A stretch of 39,999 nucleotides of DNA from an uncultured Clostridia bacterium (GCA_949948985.1 CATLIG010000022.1:1-39999); one strand, 5' to 3'. Counted from the stretch's first letter, positions 1 through 8,178 are shown. Notes: generated by a model from the letters alone, not told the origin. A program made the numbers and translations.

Positions 1-2
1 GT

Positions 3-775
3 GACACCCGTATTTTTGACATTGTGACGGAGGACGGGAAGGAAAAAAGAGTCCTCAACAAAAAAGAAACCACGCTGGCAAGCCAGAAGCAGGAAGCAAT
101 CCGGGAAGCCTTTAAGGACTGGGTATTTCGTGATCCGGAGCGCAGGCAGGATTTATGTGCAAAATATAATGAGCTTTTCAATTCCACCAGACCGAGGGAA
201 TATGACGGTTCGCACTTAAAATTTTCCGGCATGACGCCGGACATTGTACTCAGACCACACCAGCTTAACGCTGTGGCGCATCAGTTATACGGGGACAACA
301 CGCTCCTTGCCCATTGTGTGGGTGCGGGAAAGACCTTTGAAATGATTGCGGCGGCAATGGAAAATAAGAGGTTGGGATTGTGCCAAAAGAGCTTATTTGT
401 TGTTCCAAACCATTTGACGGAGCAGTGGGCAAGTGACTTCCTGCGCCTGTATCCGGGGGCGAATATCTTGGCGGCAACCAAGAAAGATTTTGAACCCGCA
501 AACCGGAAGAAGTTCTGCTCCCGGATAGCAACGGGAGATTATGACGCTGTGATTATCGGTCACAGCCAGTTTGAAAAAATCCCGCTTTCCACCGAAAGGC
601 AGATGGCGATGATTGAAAGGCAGATAACAGAAATTGAAATGGCTATCGAATCTTTAAAAGCGGAGAATGGCGAGCGTTATTCCATTAAGCAGATGGAAAA
701 GACGAAAAAATCCCTGTCCGCAAGGTTGAGCCGCCTGAACGATTCCAGCCGGAAGGATAATGTTGTGACCTTCGA
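3..775 (+). pseudogene. SNF2-type helicase of an ICE, middle portion, interrupted by an insertion
   Basis: This is part of a very large DEAD/SNF2-like helicase (often fused to a DNA methylase) found in Tn1549-like and related conjugative elements. The frame is already open at base 3, so the GTG at 24 is not the real start and the gene begins outside the window. Visible are the [12 protein letters not shown] segment and a Walker A motif HCVGAGKTF (about 306-332). The ICE-derived sequence ends at ...NVVTF, and translation then runs into element DNA to a stop at 861-863. The missing continuation, EQLGVDRLFVDESHN, is found in frame at 37690, which fixes the breakpoint. GC is visibly higher than in the 36.9 kb that follows. 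The split separates Walker A from the DESH box, so the gene is almost certainly inactive while the element is present. Family identity is from recall; the break is read directly. Confidence 0.88.
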
Positions 776-778
776 CTC
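769..778. other. Left junction of the 36.9-kb element (attL)
   Basis: Target sequence ending TTCGA (771-775) meets element sequence CTCATATATAATAAG. The GA at 774-775 is the proposed 2-bp crossover shared with the right junction. The helicase reading frame departs from family sequence exactly here. Confidence 0.75.
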
Positions 779-784
779 ATATAT

Positions 785-839
785 AATAAGACTAAACAGA
801 GAATCCCGTATAACAAAGGGGTTTCTGCTTAGTCTTATT
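785..839. repeat. Imperfect hairpin at element left end
   Basis: The arm at 785-807 (aataagactaaacagagaatccc, read in two parts: aataagactaa and cagagaatccc) pairs with 818-839 (ggggtttctg and cttagtcttatt), with one substitution and about one bulged base. It starts only 9 bp inside the element. It lacks a clean U-run, so it could be a recombinase-binding or insulating structure as easily as a terminator. Confidence 0.6.
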
Positions 840-881
840 TGCGTTCTTGAAAATTTAATTTGAAAGATTTTCAAGAACGCA
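840..881. repeat. Perfect 15-bp inverted repeat
   Basis: TGCGTTCTTGAAAAT (840-854) is exactly complementary to ATTTTCAAGAACGCA (867-881), with a 12-nt loop. It follows directly on the hairpin at 785-839. An A-rich run follows on the plus strand, so it is not a classical plus-strand terminator. It may stop or shield transcription entering from either side. Confidence 0.75.
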
Positions 882-919
882 TAAAAAATTATTATTTTTT
901 CTTCTATTAATTACTTATC

Positions 920-935
920 TTTTCTTCGAAGAAAA
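920..935. repeat. 16-bp palindrome
   Basis: TTTTCTTCGAAGAAAA is a perfect palindrome, followed on the plus strand by ttattgttttatt. It could act as a weak plus-strand terminator insulating the switch segment from ICE transcription. Function is inferred. Confidence 0.4.
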
Positions 936-961
936 TTATTGTTTTATTAGACGACAAAACA

Positions 962-987
962 TTCGTAGAATATCACATTTTACGAAC
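962..987 (+). repeat. Inversion site, left (IRL)
   Basis: The arms TTCGTAGAAT and ATTTTACGAA flank the 5-bp spacer ATCAC, followed by C. This matches the reverse complement of 2378-2403 with one mismatch (G at 968). Ten-bp inverted arms around a short spacer are the usual core-site layout for tyrosine recombinases. Confidence 0.85.
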
Positions 988-1003
988 AATCTCAATTATA
1001 TTT

Positions 1004-1032
1004 ATAATATCATTTTTATGTAAATTTGTCAA
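1004..1032 (-). promoter_or_regulatory. Near-consensus sigma-A promoter inside the invertible segment
   Basis: On the minus strand, TTGACA (1032-1027), a 17-bp spacer and TATTAT (1009-1004) give a -35/-10 pair with a single mismatch to consensus and optimal spacing. Transcription would start near 997 and cross IRL leftward, where there is no gene, only hairpins at 785-881 and then antisense to the broken helicase. Inversion would aim it at the Tad operon with a leader of about 145 nt. Confidence 0.8.
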
Positions 1033-1175
1033 TCAAATAACAAATTAATTCAAAAAAATATATTATATTTGGAATATAAAGGCTAAAATTAACCGGTAAA
1101 ACAGATAAAAGTTGTCTGAAAAATTTTTTAAAGCAGTCAAAATTATGGTCATATGATGAAAGGAAGTATGGATTT

Positions 1176-2306
1176 ATGTCAAGAAAAGGTGAGAACATTT
1201 ATAAAAGAGCTGACGGACGCTGGGAAGGAAGATTTAAATACGGCTTTGATAAAAACGGCAAAGCGAAATATAAATCTGTATATGCAAAAACATATAAGGA
1301 TTGTAAAGAAAAAATGAATAATGAAAAAAATGTGAGAGACACAGAAAAAAACAATATAAAAATTTCATTGACGGTAAAAGAACTTTTATTGATATGGATT
1401 GAATGTATTTTAATAAATATAAAAAAATCGACAGCCGATACTTATATGGCAATTATTGACAATCATATTATTCCGTCTATGGGAAATATGTCTGTCAATA
1501 TGGTAAGTACAGAATATTTAAATAAATTTACATCAGAAAAAATAAATAACGGACGTCTTGACGGAAAAGGCGGATTATCAGCGAAAACAGTACAAAACAT
1601 AGTAGGTGTGATAAAATCAGCTTTTAAATATTCTGAAAAAATTTACGGTATAAAAAATCCGGCGGCTTTTATAACTATGCCTAAAACCCAAAAGAAGGAA
1701 ATAGAAGTTTTAAGTGATTTGGAAGTAATGAAAATAAAAGAATATTGCAATAAAAATCCCGATTATTTTACGGTTATATATGATTTATGTCTTTCAACGG
1801 GCATACGAATAGGTGAATTATGCGCTTTGCAATGTGAGGATATTGATTTCGAAAACGGTATTTTAACAATACGAAAGACTATACAAAGAGTTAAAAATAA
1901 TGATAATTCATCAGATTGTAAAACAAAAATTATAATATCTTCACCTAAAACAAAAAATTCTTTAAGAAAAATTCCTTTGCCTGAAGGATTAATAAAAAAA
2001 CTTCAGGAGTTTGTAGCATCAAAAGGAGAAAAAGATTTTATATTTTCATTTGACGGTAAAAAACCTCTCGATGTCAGAACAGTACAGAAGAAATTTGCTT
2101 GCATTTTGAAAAAATGTAAGATAAGGAAAGTAAAATTTCATATTTTACGCCATACTATGGCGTCTAAATGGGCGAACTCAAATTTTGACATAAAGGGTTT
2201 AAGTGAGATTCTTGGACATTCAAGCGTAAATATTACGCTTTCGCTGTATGTTCATTCTTCCGTTGAAACAAAAAGAAAGCATATGAATGAGTTATTTGTA
2301 GCCTAA
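1176..2306 (+). CDS. Tyrosine site-specific recombinase, candidate invertase
   Basis: This 376-residue tyrosine recombinase starts at ATG with AAAGGAAG upstream. The N-terminus (MSRKGENIYKRADGRWEGRF) is the arm-binding-like domain seen in Tn916-type and inversion-associated integrases. A core-binding SAM-like domain lies at about 65-160 and the catalytic domain at about 180-370. Catalytic residues are visible: Arg in TGIRIGE (about 210), HxLRH (HILRH, about 322-326), His in LGHSS (about 347) and Tyr in LSLYVHSS (about 358). The gene lies wholly between two inverted recombination sites. It probably flips the segment carrying itself and the outward promoter; the serine recombinases at the other end are better candidates for element integration. 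An alternative is that it is the element's integrase, but inverted flanking sites argue against this. Confidence 0.93.
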   Translation: MSRKGENIYKRADGRWEGRFKYGFDKNGKAKYKSVYAKTYKDCKEKMNNEKNVRDTEKNNIKISLTVKELLLIWIECILINIKKSTADTYMAIIDNHIIPSMGNMSVNMVSTEYLNKFTSEKINNGRLDGKGGLSAKTVQNIVGVIKSAFKYSEKIYGIKNPAAFITMPKTQKKEIEVLSDLEVMKIKEYCNKNPDYFTVIYDLCLSTGIRIGELCALQCEDIDFENGILTIRKTIQRVKNNDNSSDCKTKIIISSPKTKNSLRKIPLPEGLIKKLQEFVASKGEKDFIFSFDGKKPLDVRTVQKKFACILKKCKIRKVKFHILRHTMASKWANSNFDIKGLSEILGHSSVNITLSLYVHSSVETKRKHMNELFVA

Positions 2307-2377
2307 ATTTTTAAACCGTCAAATTTTCCGTCATAAATGTGTAATTTTGCTTTAAGTTTAGGAATATTTTATTAGTC

Positions 2378-2403
2378 GTTCGTAAAATGTGATATTTTAC
2401 GAA
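2378..2403 (-). repeat. Inversion site, right (IRR)
   Basis: The plus strand reads G, then arm TTCGTAAAAT (2379-2388), spacer GTGAT, arm ATTTTACGAA (2394-2403). The arms are perfectly complementary. The spacer is the exact reverse complement of the IRL spacer, so the pair is in inverted orientation. An outer complementarity, ATTTTGCTTTAA (2343-2354) with TTAAAGCAAAAAT (2411-2423), encloses the site and may form a larger structure in the tad leader. Only a weak promoter-like pair (TTGATA 2405, TATTAA 2428) is seen between IRR and tadZ. Confidence 0.85.
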
Positions 2404-2512
2404 ATTGATATTAAAGCAAAAATAATATATTAATATTATTTTAAAAAGATGTATTTTTATGTATGCCAATAGCAATATGTAAAATTTATATGATTATTGC
2501 GGGAGGAATTTT

Positions 2513-3562
2513 ATGGCAAAATTAAATATTATTATTTTAGACAGTGACAAAATATTTTTGGAGAAAATATCAAGTTATCTTATAAACAAAACAAATAATT
2601 TTACAGTTTCATTTTTTACAGATTTTGAAAAATTTAAAGAATTTATAGGGAACACAAAACAGGATATTATTCTTTTTTCAGACGAGTATATAAGCCGGAT
2701 AAAATTTTTTGAGAGCAGTGCGGTAAAGATATTAATAACTGAAACATCTGAAGCTGCGACGGACGAATATGCATCAATAAAAAAATATCAGAAACTTGAT
2801 AAATTTGTAAATGATATTTTGTTTACATATTCTGAAAAAACAGGCGACAGCAGTTTCATAGTATCTGATAACAAGGAAAAAAAGATTATTGCTGTTTATT
2901 CTCCTGTTGGAGGGAGCGGCAAAACAACGTTATCAATACTTCTTGCCAAAAACCTTTCTCTGAGTAGGGCAAAAGTGCTGTATCTGAACTTTGAACGGGT
3001 TTCTTCGATGGCAGGTATTTTTAACAATGACGGAATAAATAATATGACTGATATATTTTTTGCGGCGAAAACCAATAAAAAAAATATTCCCGCAAAAATC
3101 TTATCAAATGCGGTTCAGAATCAGGCAAGCAAAATTTATTATATAAATCCTGCTGAAAGCTGTACAGAATATGCTCAGATGACAGATGAGGAAATTATGG
3201 ATATTATTCACGCGGCGGAAGGGTTAAAGGAATTTGATTATATAATAATTGACTTTGTAGGAGAGTTTAACAAACGAGTATTTGAAATTTTAAAAAGGTG
3301 TAGGAAAGTTATATTTCCGTATTTAAATAATGAGCTTTCAAAGCAGAAGGTTACTTTATTTAAAAATGAAATGATAAAACTTAAATATGAGGAATCTATT
3401 TTAATTAATACAATATTTGTTGAAAATATGTCAGACAAAGGTTTTTCTGATGATGAAATTTTGAAAATTCCGTATAACGAAAATTATAAAAATATACAAA
3501 CCGCACTAAGAAATCATAACATCGGATTTAACGATTTAGAGCCAATTATAAGACAGTTATAG
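2513..3562 (+). CDS. tadZ: TadZ/CpaE-like ATPase, pilus localization factor
   Basis: A 349-residue MinD/ParA-superfamily protein. The N-terminal 110 residues look like an atypical receiver domain (KLNIIILDSDKIFLEKISSY start), as in CpaE/TadZ. A P-loop follows at about 130-140 (YSPVGGSGKTTLSILLAKN) and a Walker-B-like stretch YIIIDFVGEF at about 243-252. In this family the protein places the pilus machine at a cell site and is the first gene of clostridial Tad loci, which fits its position here. It starts at ATG after GGGAGG with good spacing, 15 bp ahead of tadA. It is the first gene downstream of the proposed switch, so a promoter brought in by inversion would transcribe it first. Confidence 0.9.
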   Translation: MAKLNIIILDSDKIFLEKISSYLINKTNNFTVSFFTDFEKFKEFIGNTKQDIILFSDEYISRIKFFESSAVKILITETSEAATDEYASIKKYQKLDKFVNDILFTYSEKTGDSSFIVSDNKEKKIIAVYSPVGGSGKTTLSILLAKNLSLSRAKVLYLNFERVSSMAGIFNNDGINNMTDIFFAAKTNKKNIPAKILSNAVQNQASKIYYINPAESCTEYAQMTDEEIMDIIHAAEGLKEFDYIIIDFVGEFNKRVFEILKRCRKVIFPYLNNELSKQKVTLFKNEMIKLKYEESILINTIFVENMSDKGFSDDEILKIPYNENYKNIQTALRNHNIGFNDLEPIIRQL

Positions 3563-3577
3563 AATTGAGGGATTTTT

Positions 3578-4813
3578 ATGTCGGAGAATACCAACGATTT
3601 GATTTATGAAATAAAATCTAAAGTTGCTGAACTTATGGATTTAACAAGGGATATTGATGATGATGAAATTAAGGAAATTATTTATAAGGTAATTACTGAA
3701 AAATCTCTTGAAGATTATCTTACTATTGCTGAAAAAAAAGACCTTTTTAACAATGTGTTTAATTCTATGAGAGGATTAGATGCACTTCAGCCTTTAGTTG
3801 ATGACCCGTCTATAACGGAAATTATGATTAATGGTCCTGATAATATTTTTATTGAAAAATCTGGTCGGCTGTATAGGGTGGAAAATACTTTTTCAAGTAC
3901 GGCAAGCCTTGAGAATGTTATACAAAATATTGTATCAAAAGTAAACAGAATAGTTAATGAATCTTCTCCTATTGTTGACGCGAGACTTAAAGACGGTTCG
4001 AGGGTAAATGTTGTACTTCCGCCTATTGCTCTTGATGGACCTACAGTAACAATAAGAAAATTTCCCGAAAATCCTATGACTATTTCTCAGCTTATCGCTT
4101 ATAAATCAATAACGCCGGAGGTTGCGGAACTTCTTGAACGTATGGTTAAAGCAAAATACAACATTTTTATAAGTGGTGGTACAGGTTCCGGAAAAACAAC
4201 TTTTTTAAACGCATTATCTAATTTCATACCGAAAGATGAAAGAATTATTACAATTGAAGATTCAGCGGAACTGCAAATAAAGGGTGTTGAAAATCTTGTG
4301 AGAATGGAAACAAGAAACGCAAATACCGATGGAAAAGGTGAAATAACTATGCGTGACCTTATAAAATCTTCTTTAAGAATGCGACCTGAACGTATTGTTG
4401 TGGGAGAAGTCAGAGGAGCTGAGGCTTTAGATATGCTTCAGGCAATGAATACAGGTCACGATGGCTCACTTTCCACAGGTCACGCGAATTCTACCGCCGA
4501 TATGTTAAGCCGTCTTGAAACAATGGTTTTAACGGGAGCAAATATGCCGCTTGACGCGATAAGGCATCAGATGGCTTCGGCTGTTGATATTATTATACAG
4601 CTTTCAAGGTTAAGGGACAAGTCAAGAAGAACTGTAGAGATAAGCGAAGTTCTGAACTATGAAAACGGTGAGATAAAAATGAATCCTCTGTTTAAATTTG
4701 TTGAACTTGGCGAGGATGAAAATAAAAAAATAATAGGCAATTTAAAAAGAACCGAAAATCCAATGGTTAATACGTTTAAATTCAAAATGGCGGGATTGTC
4801 AGACAAAGTATGA
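3578..4813 (+). CDS. tadA: TadA/CpaF-type secretion ATPase
   Basis: A 411-residue type II/IV secretion ATPase of the GspE/VirB11 superfamily that powers Flp pilus assembly. Visible are the N-terminal domain (DDPSITEIMINGPDNIF), Walker A ISGGTGSGKTTFLNAL (about 197-212), an Asp box IITIEDSAELQ, Walker B-type RIVVGEVRG (about 271-279) and a His box DGSLSTGHANS. Length is typical for the Tad family. GAGGG precedes the ATG. The neighbours are TadZ upstream and TadB/TadC downstream, the usual order. Confidence 0.95.
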   Translation: MSENTNDLIYEIKSKVAELMDLTRDIDDDEIKEIIYKVITEKSLEDYLTIAEKKDLFNNVFNSMRGLDALQPLVDDPSITEIMINGPDNIFIEKSGRLYRVENTFSSTASLENVIQNIVSKVNRIVNESSPIVDARLKDGSRVNVVLPPIALDGPTVTIRKFPENPMTISQLIAYKSITPEVAELLERMVKAKYNIFISGGTGSGKTTFLNALSNFIPKDERIITIEDSAELQIKGVENLVRMETRNANTDGKGEITMRDLIKSSLRMRPERIVVGEVRGAEALDMLQAMNTGHDGSLSTGHANSTADMLSRLETMVLTGANMPLDAIRHQMASAVDIIIQLSRLRDKSRRTVEISEVLNYENGEIKMNPLFKFVELGEDENKKIIGNLKRTENPMVNTFKFKMAGLSDKV

Positions 4814-4826
4814 AGGGAATGATAGT

Positions 4827-5645
4827 GTGGCTAAGAAGAAAAAAGATAAAAAGGCTGAAAAGGAACTGCGAAAAACGCAATGGGAACAGCAGCAAGCGGG
4901 AATTATCGACTATGACGTTTACATAATGAGCAAAAAAGAAAATATTATTAATATTATTTTTGCTTATTGTATTATTTTTATTGTTGGTATGATTTTTTAT
5001 CATAATCCTATTCTTGCGGCTTTGCTCGGATTGTTTGCTTTCAAATTTCCTAAAATAAGGACTAATTCCATCATAAAAAAAAGGAAAAGCAGTCTGACTA
5101 TACAGTTTAAGGACTTGTTATATTCCGTTTCATCATCAATGGAGGCAGGGCGTTCTATTGAAGCGGCTTTTAAAGACGCTTTAAGAGATATGGCAATTAT
5201 TTATCCTAATCCCGAAACGCCGATTATGAAGGAAACCGTTTTTATTGTAAGAAAAATCGAAATGAATGAGCCAGTGGAGCAGGCTTTGCTTGAATTTGCC
5301 AAACGTTCGCATATAGATGATATTGAAAATTTCGCCGATATTATCAGCGTTTGTAAAAGGACAGGAGGAAATCTTGCGGAGGTTGTAAGAAATACATCGC
5401 AGGTAATTGGAGATAAAATAGAAACAAAAAGAGAAATCGAAACCACTATTACAAGCAAGAAATTTGAAAGCAGAATTATGTCAGTTATGCCTATTGCTAT
5501 GGTATTTTTGCTTTCCGTATCATCTCCGGAGTTTATGGAACCTGTTTTTACAACGATTACAGGAAATATTGTTATGACTATTGCGATTTTTATGTTTACT
5601 ATTGCGTTTTTTGTTTCTGAAAAAATTGTTGATATTGAGGTGTAG
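4827..5645 (+). CDS. tadB: TadB-like inner-membrane platform protein
   Basis: A 272-residue GspF-domain protein starting at GTG (GAAGGGA 8 bp upstream). It has a lysine-rich N-terminus, two membrane segments at about 35-65 (IINIIFAYCIIFIVGMIFY), the cytoplasmic T2SSF helix bundle (SSSMEAGRSIEAAFKDA; CKRTGGNLAEVVRNTSQVI) and C-terminal membrane helices at about 215-265. It pairs with TadC to form the platform on which TadA works. It lies 13 bp after tadA and 3 bp before tadC, so translation is probably coupled. Confidence 0.92.
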   Translation: MAKKKKDKKAEKELRKTQWEQQQAGIIDYDVYIMSKKENIINIIFAYCIIFIVGMIFYHNPILAALLGLFAFKFPKIRTNSIIKKRKSSLTIQFKDLLYSVSSSMEAGRSIEAAFKDALRDMAIIYPNPETPIMKETVFIVRKIEMNEPVEQALLEFAKRSHIDDIENFADIISVCKRTGGNLAEVVRNTSQVIGDKIETKREIETTITSKKFESRIMSVMPIAMVFLLSVSSPEFMEPVFTTITGNIVMTIAIFMFTIAFFVSEKIVDIEV

Positions 5646-5648
5646 TTT

Positions 5649-6593
5649 ATGTTTATGACAGTTGCTTTCTGGATTGTAAAAGGTCTTAATTTATTATTTC
5701 TTGCTGGTGTGGGAGTAATTATTGTTGTTGCTTACAGTAAGTCAAAAGGTGTATATGATGAATATATTGAACCTCTTGACGAGGAAAAATTTAAAATGAA
5801 AAAATATTTGCCTGTCGGATTGTATTTAAGCGAAGCCTTTCCTTTAAGGAAATTTGCCTTTTCAAAAATGTCGGAGCCTTATTATAGATATACAGAAAAT
5901 GTAAAAAGAAATATTACAGAAATTTATACAAGCAGATATTCAGATTATTACTATGAAATACATACCGCAACAAAATATCTTGCCGGAATTTTTTCTTTTG
6001 CTGCTTGTATGCTTTTAAGCGGAGCCTGCTGTATTCAGAATGACGGAGATAATGTAAAATTATTTTTTGCCGCAGCGTTTATTTTGGGGATAGGATTTCC
6101 TTTTTTAATTGACAAGGGATTAAATGACAAAATTCAAGAGAAAAGACTTTCTATACAAATAGATTTTCCTGAATTTATAAATAAAATGCTGTTGCTTGTT
6201 AATGCCGGTCTTACCATAAATAAAGCGTGGGAAAAAATTGTTGCCGACAACAGAAAAGATACTCCACTTTACAGAGAACTCAGCATAACTATGGCTGAAA
6301 TAAGAGCGGGAAAAGGAGAAGCGCAAGCTTATGAGGAATTTGCGAGAAGATGTAAAATTAATGAAGTTATTAAGTGTGTGTCAATAATTGTATTGAACCT
6401 TAAAAAAGGCGGTTCACAAGTTGTTCCGGCTTTAAGAGAACAGGCTGACGATTGTTGGGAATTAAGAAAAGCGGCAGCAAAACAGCAAGGTGAAAAAACA
6501 AGCAGCAAGCTGATGATTCCTATGGCTATTATGCTTATAGGTATTATTATGGTAGTTGTGCTTCCGGCTGTGCTTAGTATGAGCGGAATTTAG
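5649..6593 (+). CDS. tadC: TadC-like inner-membrane platform protein
   Basis: A 314-residue second T2SSF-domain protein. An N-terminal membrane helix (VGVIIVVAYSKSK) is followed by a basic cytoplasmic stretch, two helices near 113-150, a T2SSF domain with EFINKMLLLVNAGLTINKAWEKI and LNLKKGGSQVVPALREQADD, and a C-terminal helix MIPMAIMLIGIIMVVVLPAVL. GAGGTG (5636-5641) sets the ATG at 5649. Partner of TadB. Confidence 0.92.
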   Translation: MFMTVAFWIVKGLNLLFLAGVGVIIVVAYSKSKGVYDEYIEPLDEEKFKMKKYLPVGLYLSEAFPLRKFAFSKMSEPYYRYTENVKRNITEIYTSRYSDYYYEIHTATKYLAGIFSFAACMLLSGACCIQNDGDNVKLFFAAAFILGIGFPFLIDKGLNDKIQEKRLSIQIDFPEFINKMLLLVNAGLTINKAWEKIVADNRKDTPLYRELSITMAEIRAGKGEAQAYEEFARRCKINEVIKCVSIIVLNLKKGGSQVVPALREQADDCWELRKAAAKQQGEKTSSKLMIPMAIMLIGIIMVVVLPAVLSMSGI

Positions 6594-6617
6594 CTTTGAT
6601 ATTGGGAGTATAATTTT

Positions 6618-7760
6618 ATGAAAAAAAATATACTATTTTTAAAAACACTATTTTTATTAACATTGCTGACATTAATAAATATTAACGTATATGCAAATGA
6701 CAACGTTGATATAAATGACGCTATGATAAAATCGGGTTATCAAGTTTTTCAAAATGATAATTTGCTTCAAGAATTTGAAGCGTACAAAAGTGCTTTGAAT
6801 TATGCTGAAAGATGGAAAAACGCTACGATTGTATATAAAGGTGTTTTGCGGCATAACTTTCCTGATATAAAAAAAGTTTCTGTTCAGGAAAACAAAGGAA
6901 ATTCAACTTTGAGTCTTCCAGCACTTGAAATATATCAAAACGGAAATCAGATTAATCAGATTGAAAATTTTGATGAAGCCTGCGGTTACGCAAATAGGTA
7001 TGCAAACAGTTTTGTATATGGCAAAATCATAATTTGGGATAATTATCCTAAATATTACTATTATCAGGGAACTGAGAAATTTACCTGTAAAAGTATATAC
7101 GAATATTTATCTGTAAAAAAGAAAAATGAAATTACATCTCCTTTGTATGTAGCAAACACAGAAGAAAAAGCCTATGAACTTATAAAAAGTTGTAATCATA
7201 AAATACAAAATGTTAAATGTATTGCGCAAAATCCTGAATTGCCGAGAGGATGTGAGGTTACAAGCCTTGCTATGATGCTTAATTATAATGGAATTAAAGT
7301 ATCTAAAATGGAACTTGCGAAAGAAGTAAAAAAAATACCTTATAAAGAAGATCCTAATAAAGGTTTTATAGGAAATATGTATAATATGAGGCAGTTTGGA
7401 TTTGGCGTATATCATACGCCTATAGCGGAACTTGCTGAAAAATACGTTCCCGGAAAAATTGTAGATATTACAGGCTCTGATTTCGAGGATATTTATTATT
7501 ACATACTAAAAAATAAACCTGTTTGGGTAATAAACAATACTTCATTTAATGCGTTAGGAGAGGATTCCTTTCGATATTGGGATACTCCATCAGGAAAAGT
7601 CAGAATTACATATTCGGAACATTCGGTACTTGTTACAGGCGTTGACGAAAGATATGTTTATATAAACGATCCTTTGACAGGAACATCAAGAGCATTAAAT
7701 AAAAATAATTTTATTAAAGGTTGGATTCAAATGGGCAGACAATGTGTTGTTGTTGGTTGA
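6618..7760 (+). CDS. Secreted C39-like cysteine peptidase within the Tad operon
   Basis: A 380-residue protein with a clear signal peptide (two Lys-rich positions, then LFLKTLFLLTLLTLININVYA). The mature N-terminus holds two related segments (about 35-75 and 97-140) sharing an 'ALNYAERWKNATIVYKG' / 'ACGYANRYANSFVYGKI' pattern. The C-terminal half (about 190-375) is peptidase C39_2-like: Cys in LPRGCEVTSLAMMLNYNGI (about 210) and His in YSEHSVLVTGVDERYVYINDPLTG (about 335). It should act outside the membrane. Being between tadC and the pilin gene suggests trimming or attachment of pilins or of the giant surface protein, but no substrate is proven. GGGAG precedes the ATG. Confidence 0.8.
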   Translation: MKKNILFLKTLFLLTLLTLININVYANDNVDINDAMIKSGYQVFQNDNLLQEFEAYKSALNYAERWKNATIVYKGVLRHNFPDIKKVSVQENKGNSTLSLPALEIYQNGNQINQIENFDEACGYANRYANSFVYGKIIIWDNYPKYYYYQGTEKFTCKSIYEYLSVKKKNEITSPLYVANTEEKAYELIKSCNHKIQNVKCIAQNPELPRGCEVTSLAMMLNYNGIKVSKMELAKEVKKIPYKEDPNKGFIGNMYNMRQFGFGVYHTPIAELAEKYVPGKIVDITGSDFEDIYYYILKNKPVWVINNTSFNALGEDSFRYWDTPSGKVRITYSEHSVLVTGVDERYVYINDPLTGTSRALNKNNFIKGWIQMGRQCVVVG

Positions 7761-7781
7761 TTAATTTCCTTTTGATAGATT

Positions 7782-7832
7782 AACAATCAGTTTTTTTGAG
7801 TAACTTAATTTTATCGCAAATTTCTGATTGTT
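7782..7832 (+). repeat. Inverted repeat downstream of the C39 gene
   Basis: AACAATCAG (7782-7790) and CTGATTGTT (7824-7832) are perfect complements; the loop begins with seven T. It may partly end transcription between the machine genes and the pilin gene. Confidence 0.45.
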
Positions 7833-7872
7833 TCTATATATGAAATAACTTTAGCAGCAAATAAAAATAGTA

Positions 7873-7920
7873 TATGTGTAAAAATTGTTTAAATAATATG
7901 TTTTTGGCATTTTACACATA
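7873..7920 (+). repeat. Inverted repeat in the pilin leader
   Basis: TATGTGTAAAA (7873-7883) pairs perfectly with TTTTACACATA (7910-7920) around a 26-nt loop. It ends 33 bp before the pilin start. A leader hairpin of this kind could protect the 5' end of pilin mRNA; an operator is the alternative. Confidence 0.5.
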
Positions 7921-7953
7921 GCTATAAAACATTTGGGAAAGGAGGGAATACCT

Positions 7954-8163
7954 ATGGTTAAGCTTTTCAAAGATTTTTGGTATGAAGAAGACGCAATGGG
8001 TACTGTTGAAATTGTTATTATTATTGCGGTTTTGGTGGCTATTGCTATCATATTTAAAGATTCTATTTATAATTTTGCGAGTGATATGATGAAAAAAGTA
8101 TTTACAAGTGATAACGCAAATGTCGAAAAAGATAAAGCTCCAGTTTATGGTGGCGGAGGCTGA
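7954..8163 (+). CDS. flp: Flp-type major pilin
   Basis: A 69-residue Flp1-family prepilin. The start is the ATG at 7954 because AAAGGAGG lies just upstream; the longer TTG frame at 7933 reads through that ribosome-binding site. Short N-terminal leader MVKLFKDFWYEEDAMG, then TVEIVIIIAVLVAIAIIFKDSI, the hydrophobic assembly helix, then a short polar tail ending in Gly repeats. Glu sits at +5 if cleavage is after Ala (DA|MGTVE), matching the same spacing in the two TadE-like proteins. It is flanked by strong hairpins on both sides, as expected for a gene needing far more product than its neighbours. Confidence 0.88.
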   Translation: MVKLFKDFWYEEDAMGTVEIVIIIAVLVAIAIIFKDSIYNFASDMMKKVFTSDNANVEKDKAPVYGGGG

Positions 8164-8178
8164 TAATTAAGTATAACA

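Larger units (their letters stand above)
962..2403. other. Putative invertible DNA segment (recombinase plus promoter)
   Basis: The segment is bounded by two 26-bp sites in inverted orientation with one mismatch. It contains a tyrosine recombinase gene (1176-2306) and, on the minus strand, a strong sigma-A-type promoter (1004-1032) that now points left, away from the Tad operon. Inverted sites acted on by a tyrosine recombinase give inversion, not excision. After inversion position x maps to 3365-x, putting the promoter -10 element near 2356-2361 and reading right into tadZ at 2513. This is the architecture of known phase-variable promoter switches. The inversion is inferred; the site symmetry, orientation and promoter are read from sequence. 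Confidence 0.75.

Noticed and set aside
962..2403. The 26-bp sites as attL/attR of a small integrated element carrying the tyrosine integrase
   Set aside because: The sites are in inverted, not direct, orientation (spacers ATCAC and GTGAT are reverse complements), which gives inversion rather than excision.
2405..2433. A fixed promoter for the Tad operon (TTGATA, 17 bp, TATTAA)
   Set aside because: Both hexamers match consensus poorly in a very AT-rich stretch; kept only as a caveat to the switch model.
7933..7953. Longer pilin starting at TTG 7933
   Set aside because: This would translate through the AAAGGAGG site that clearly serves the ATG at 7954.
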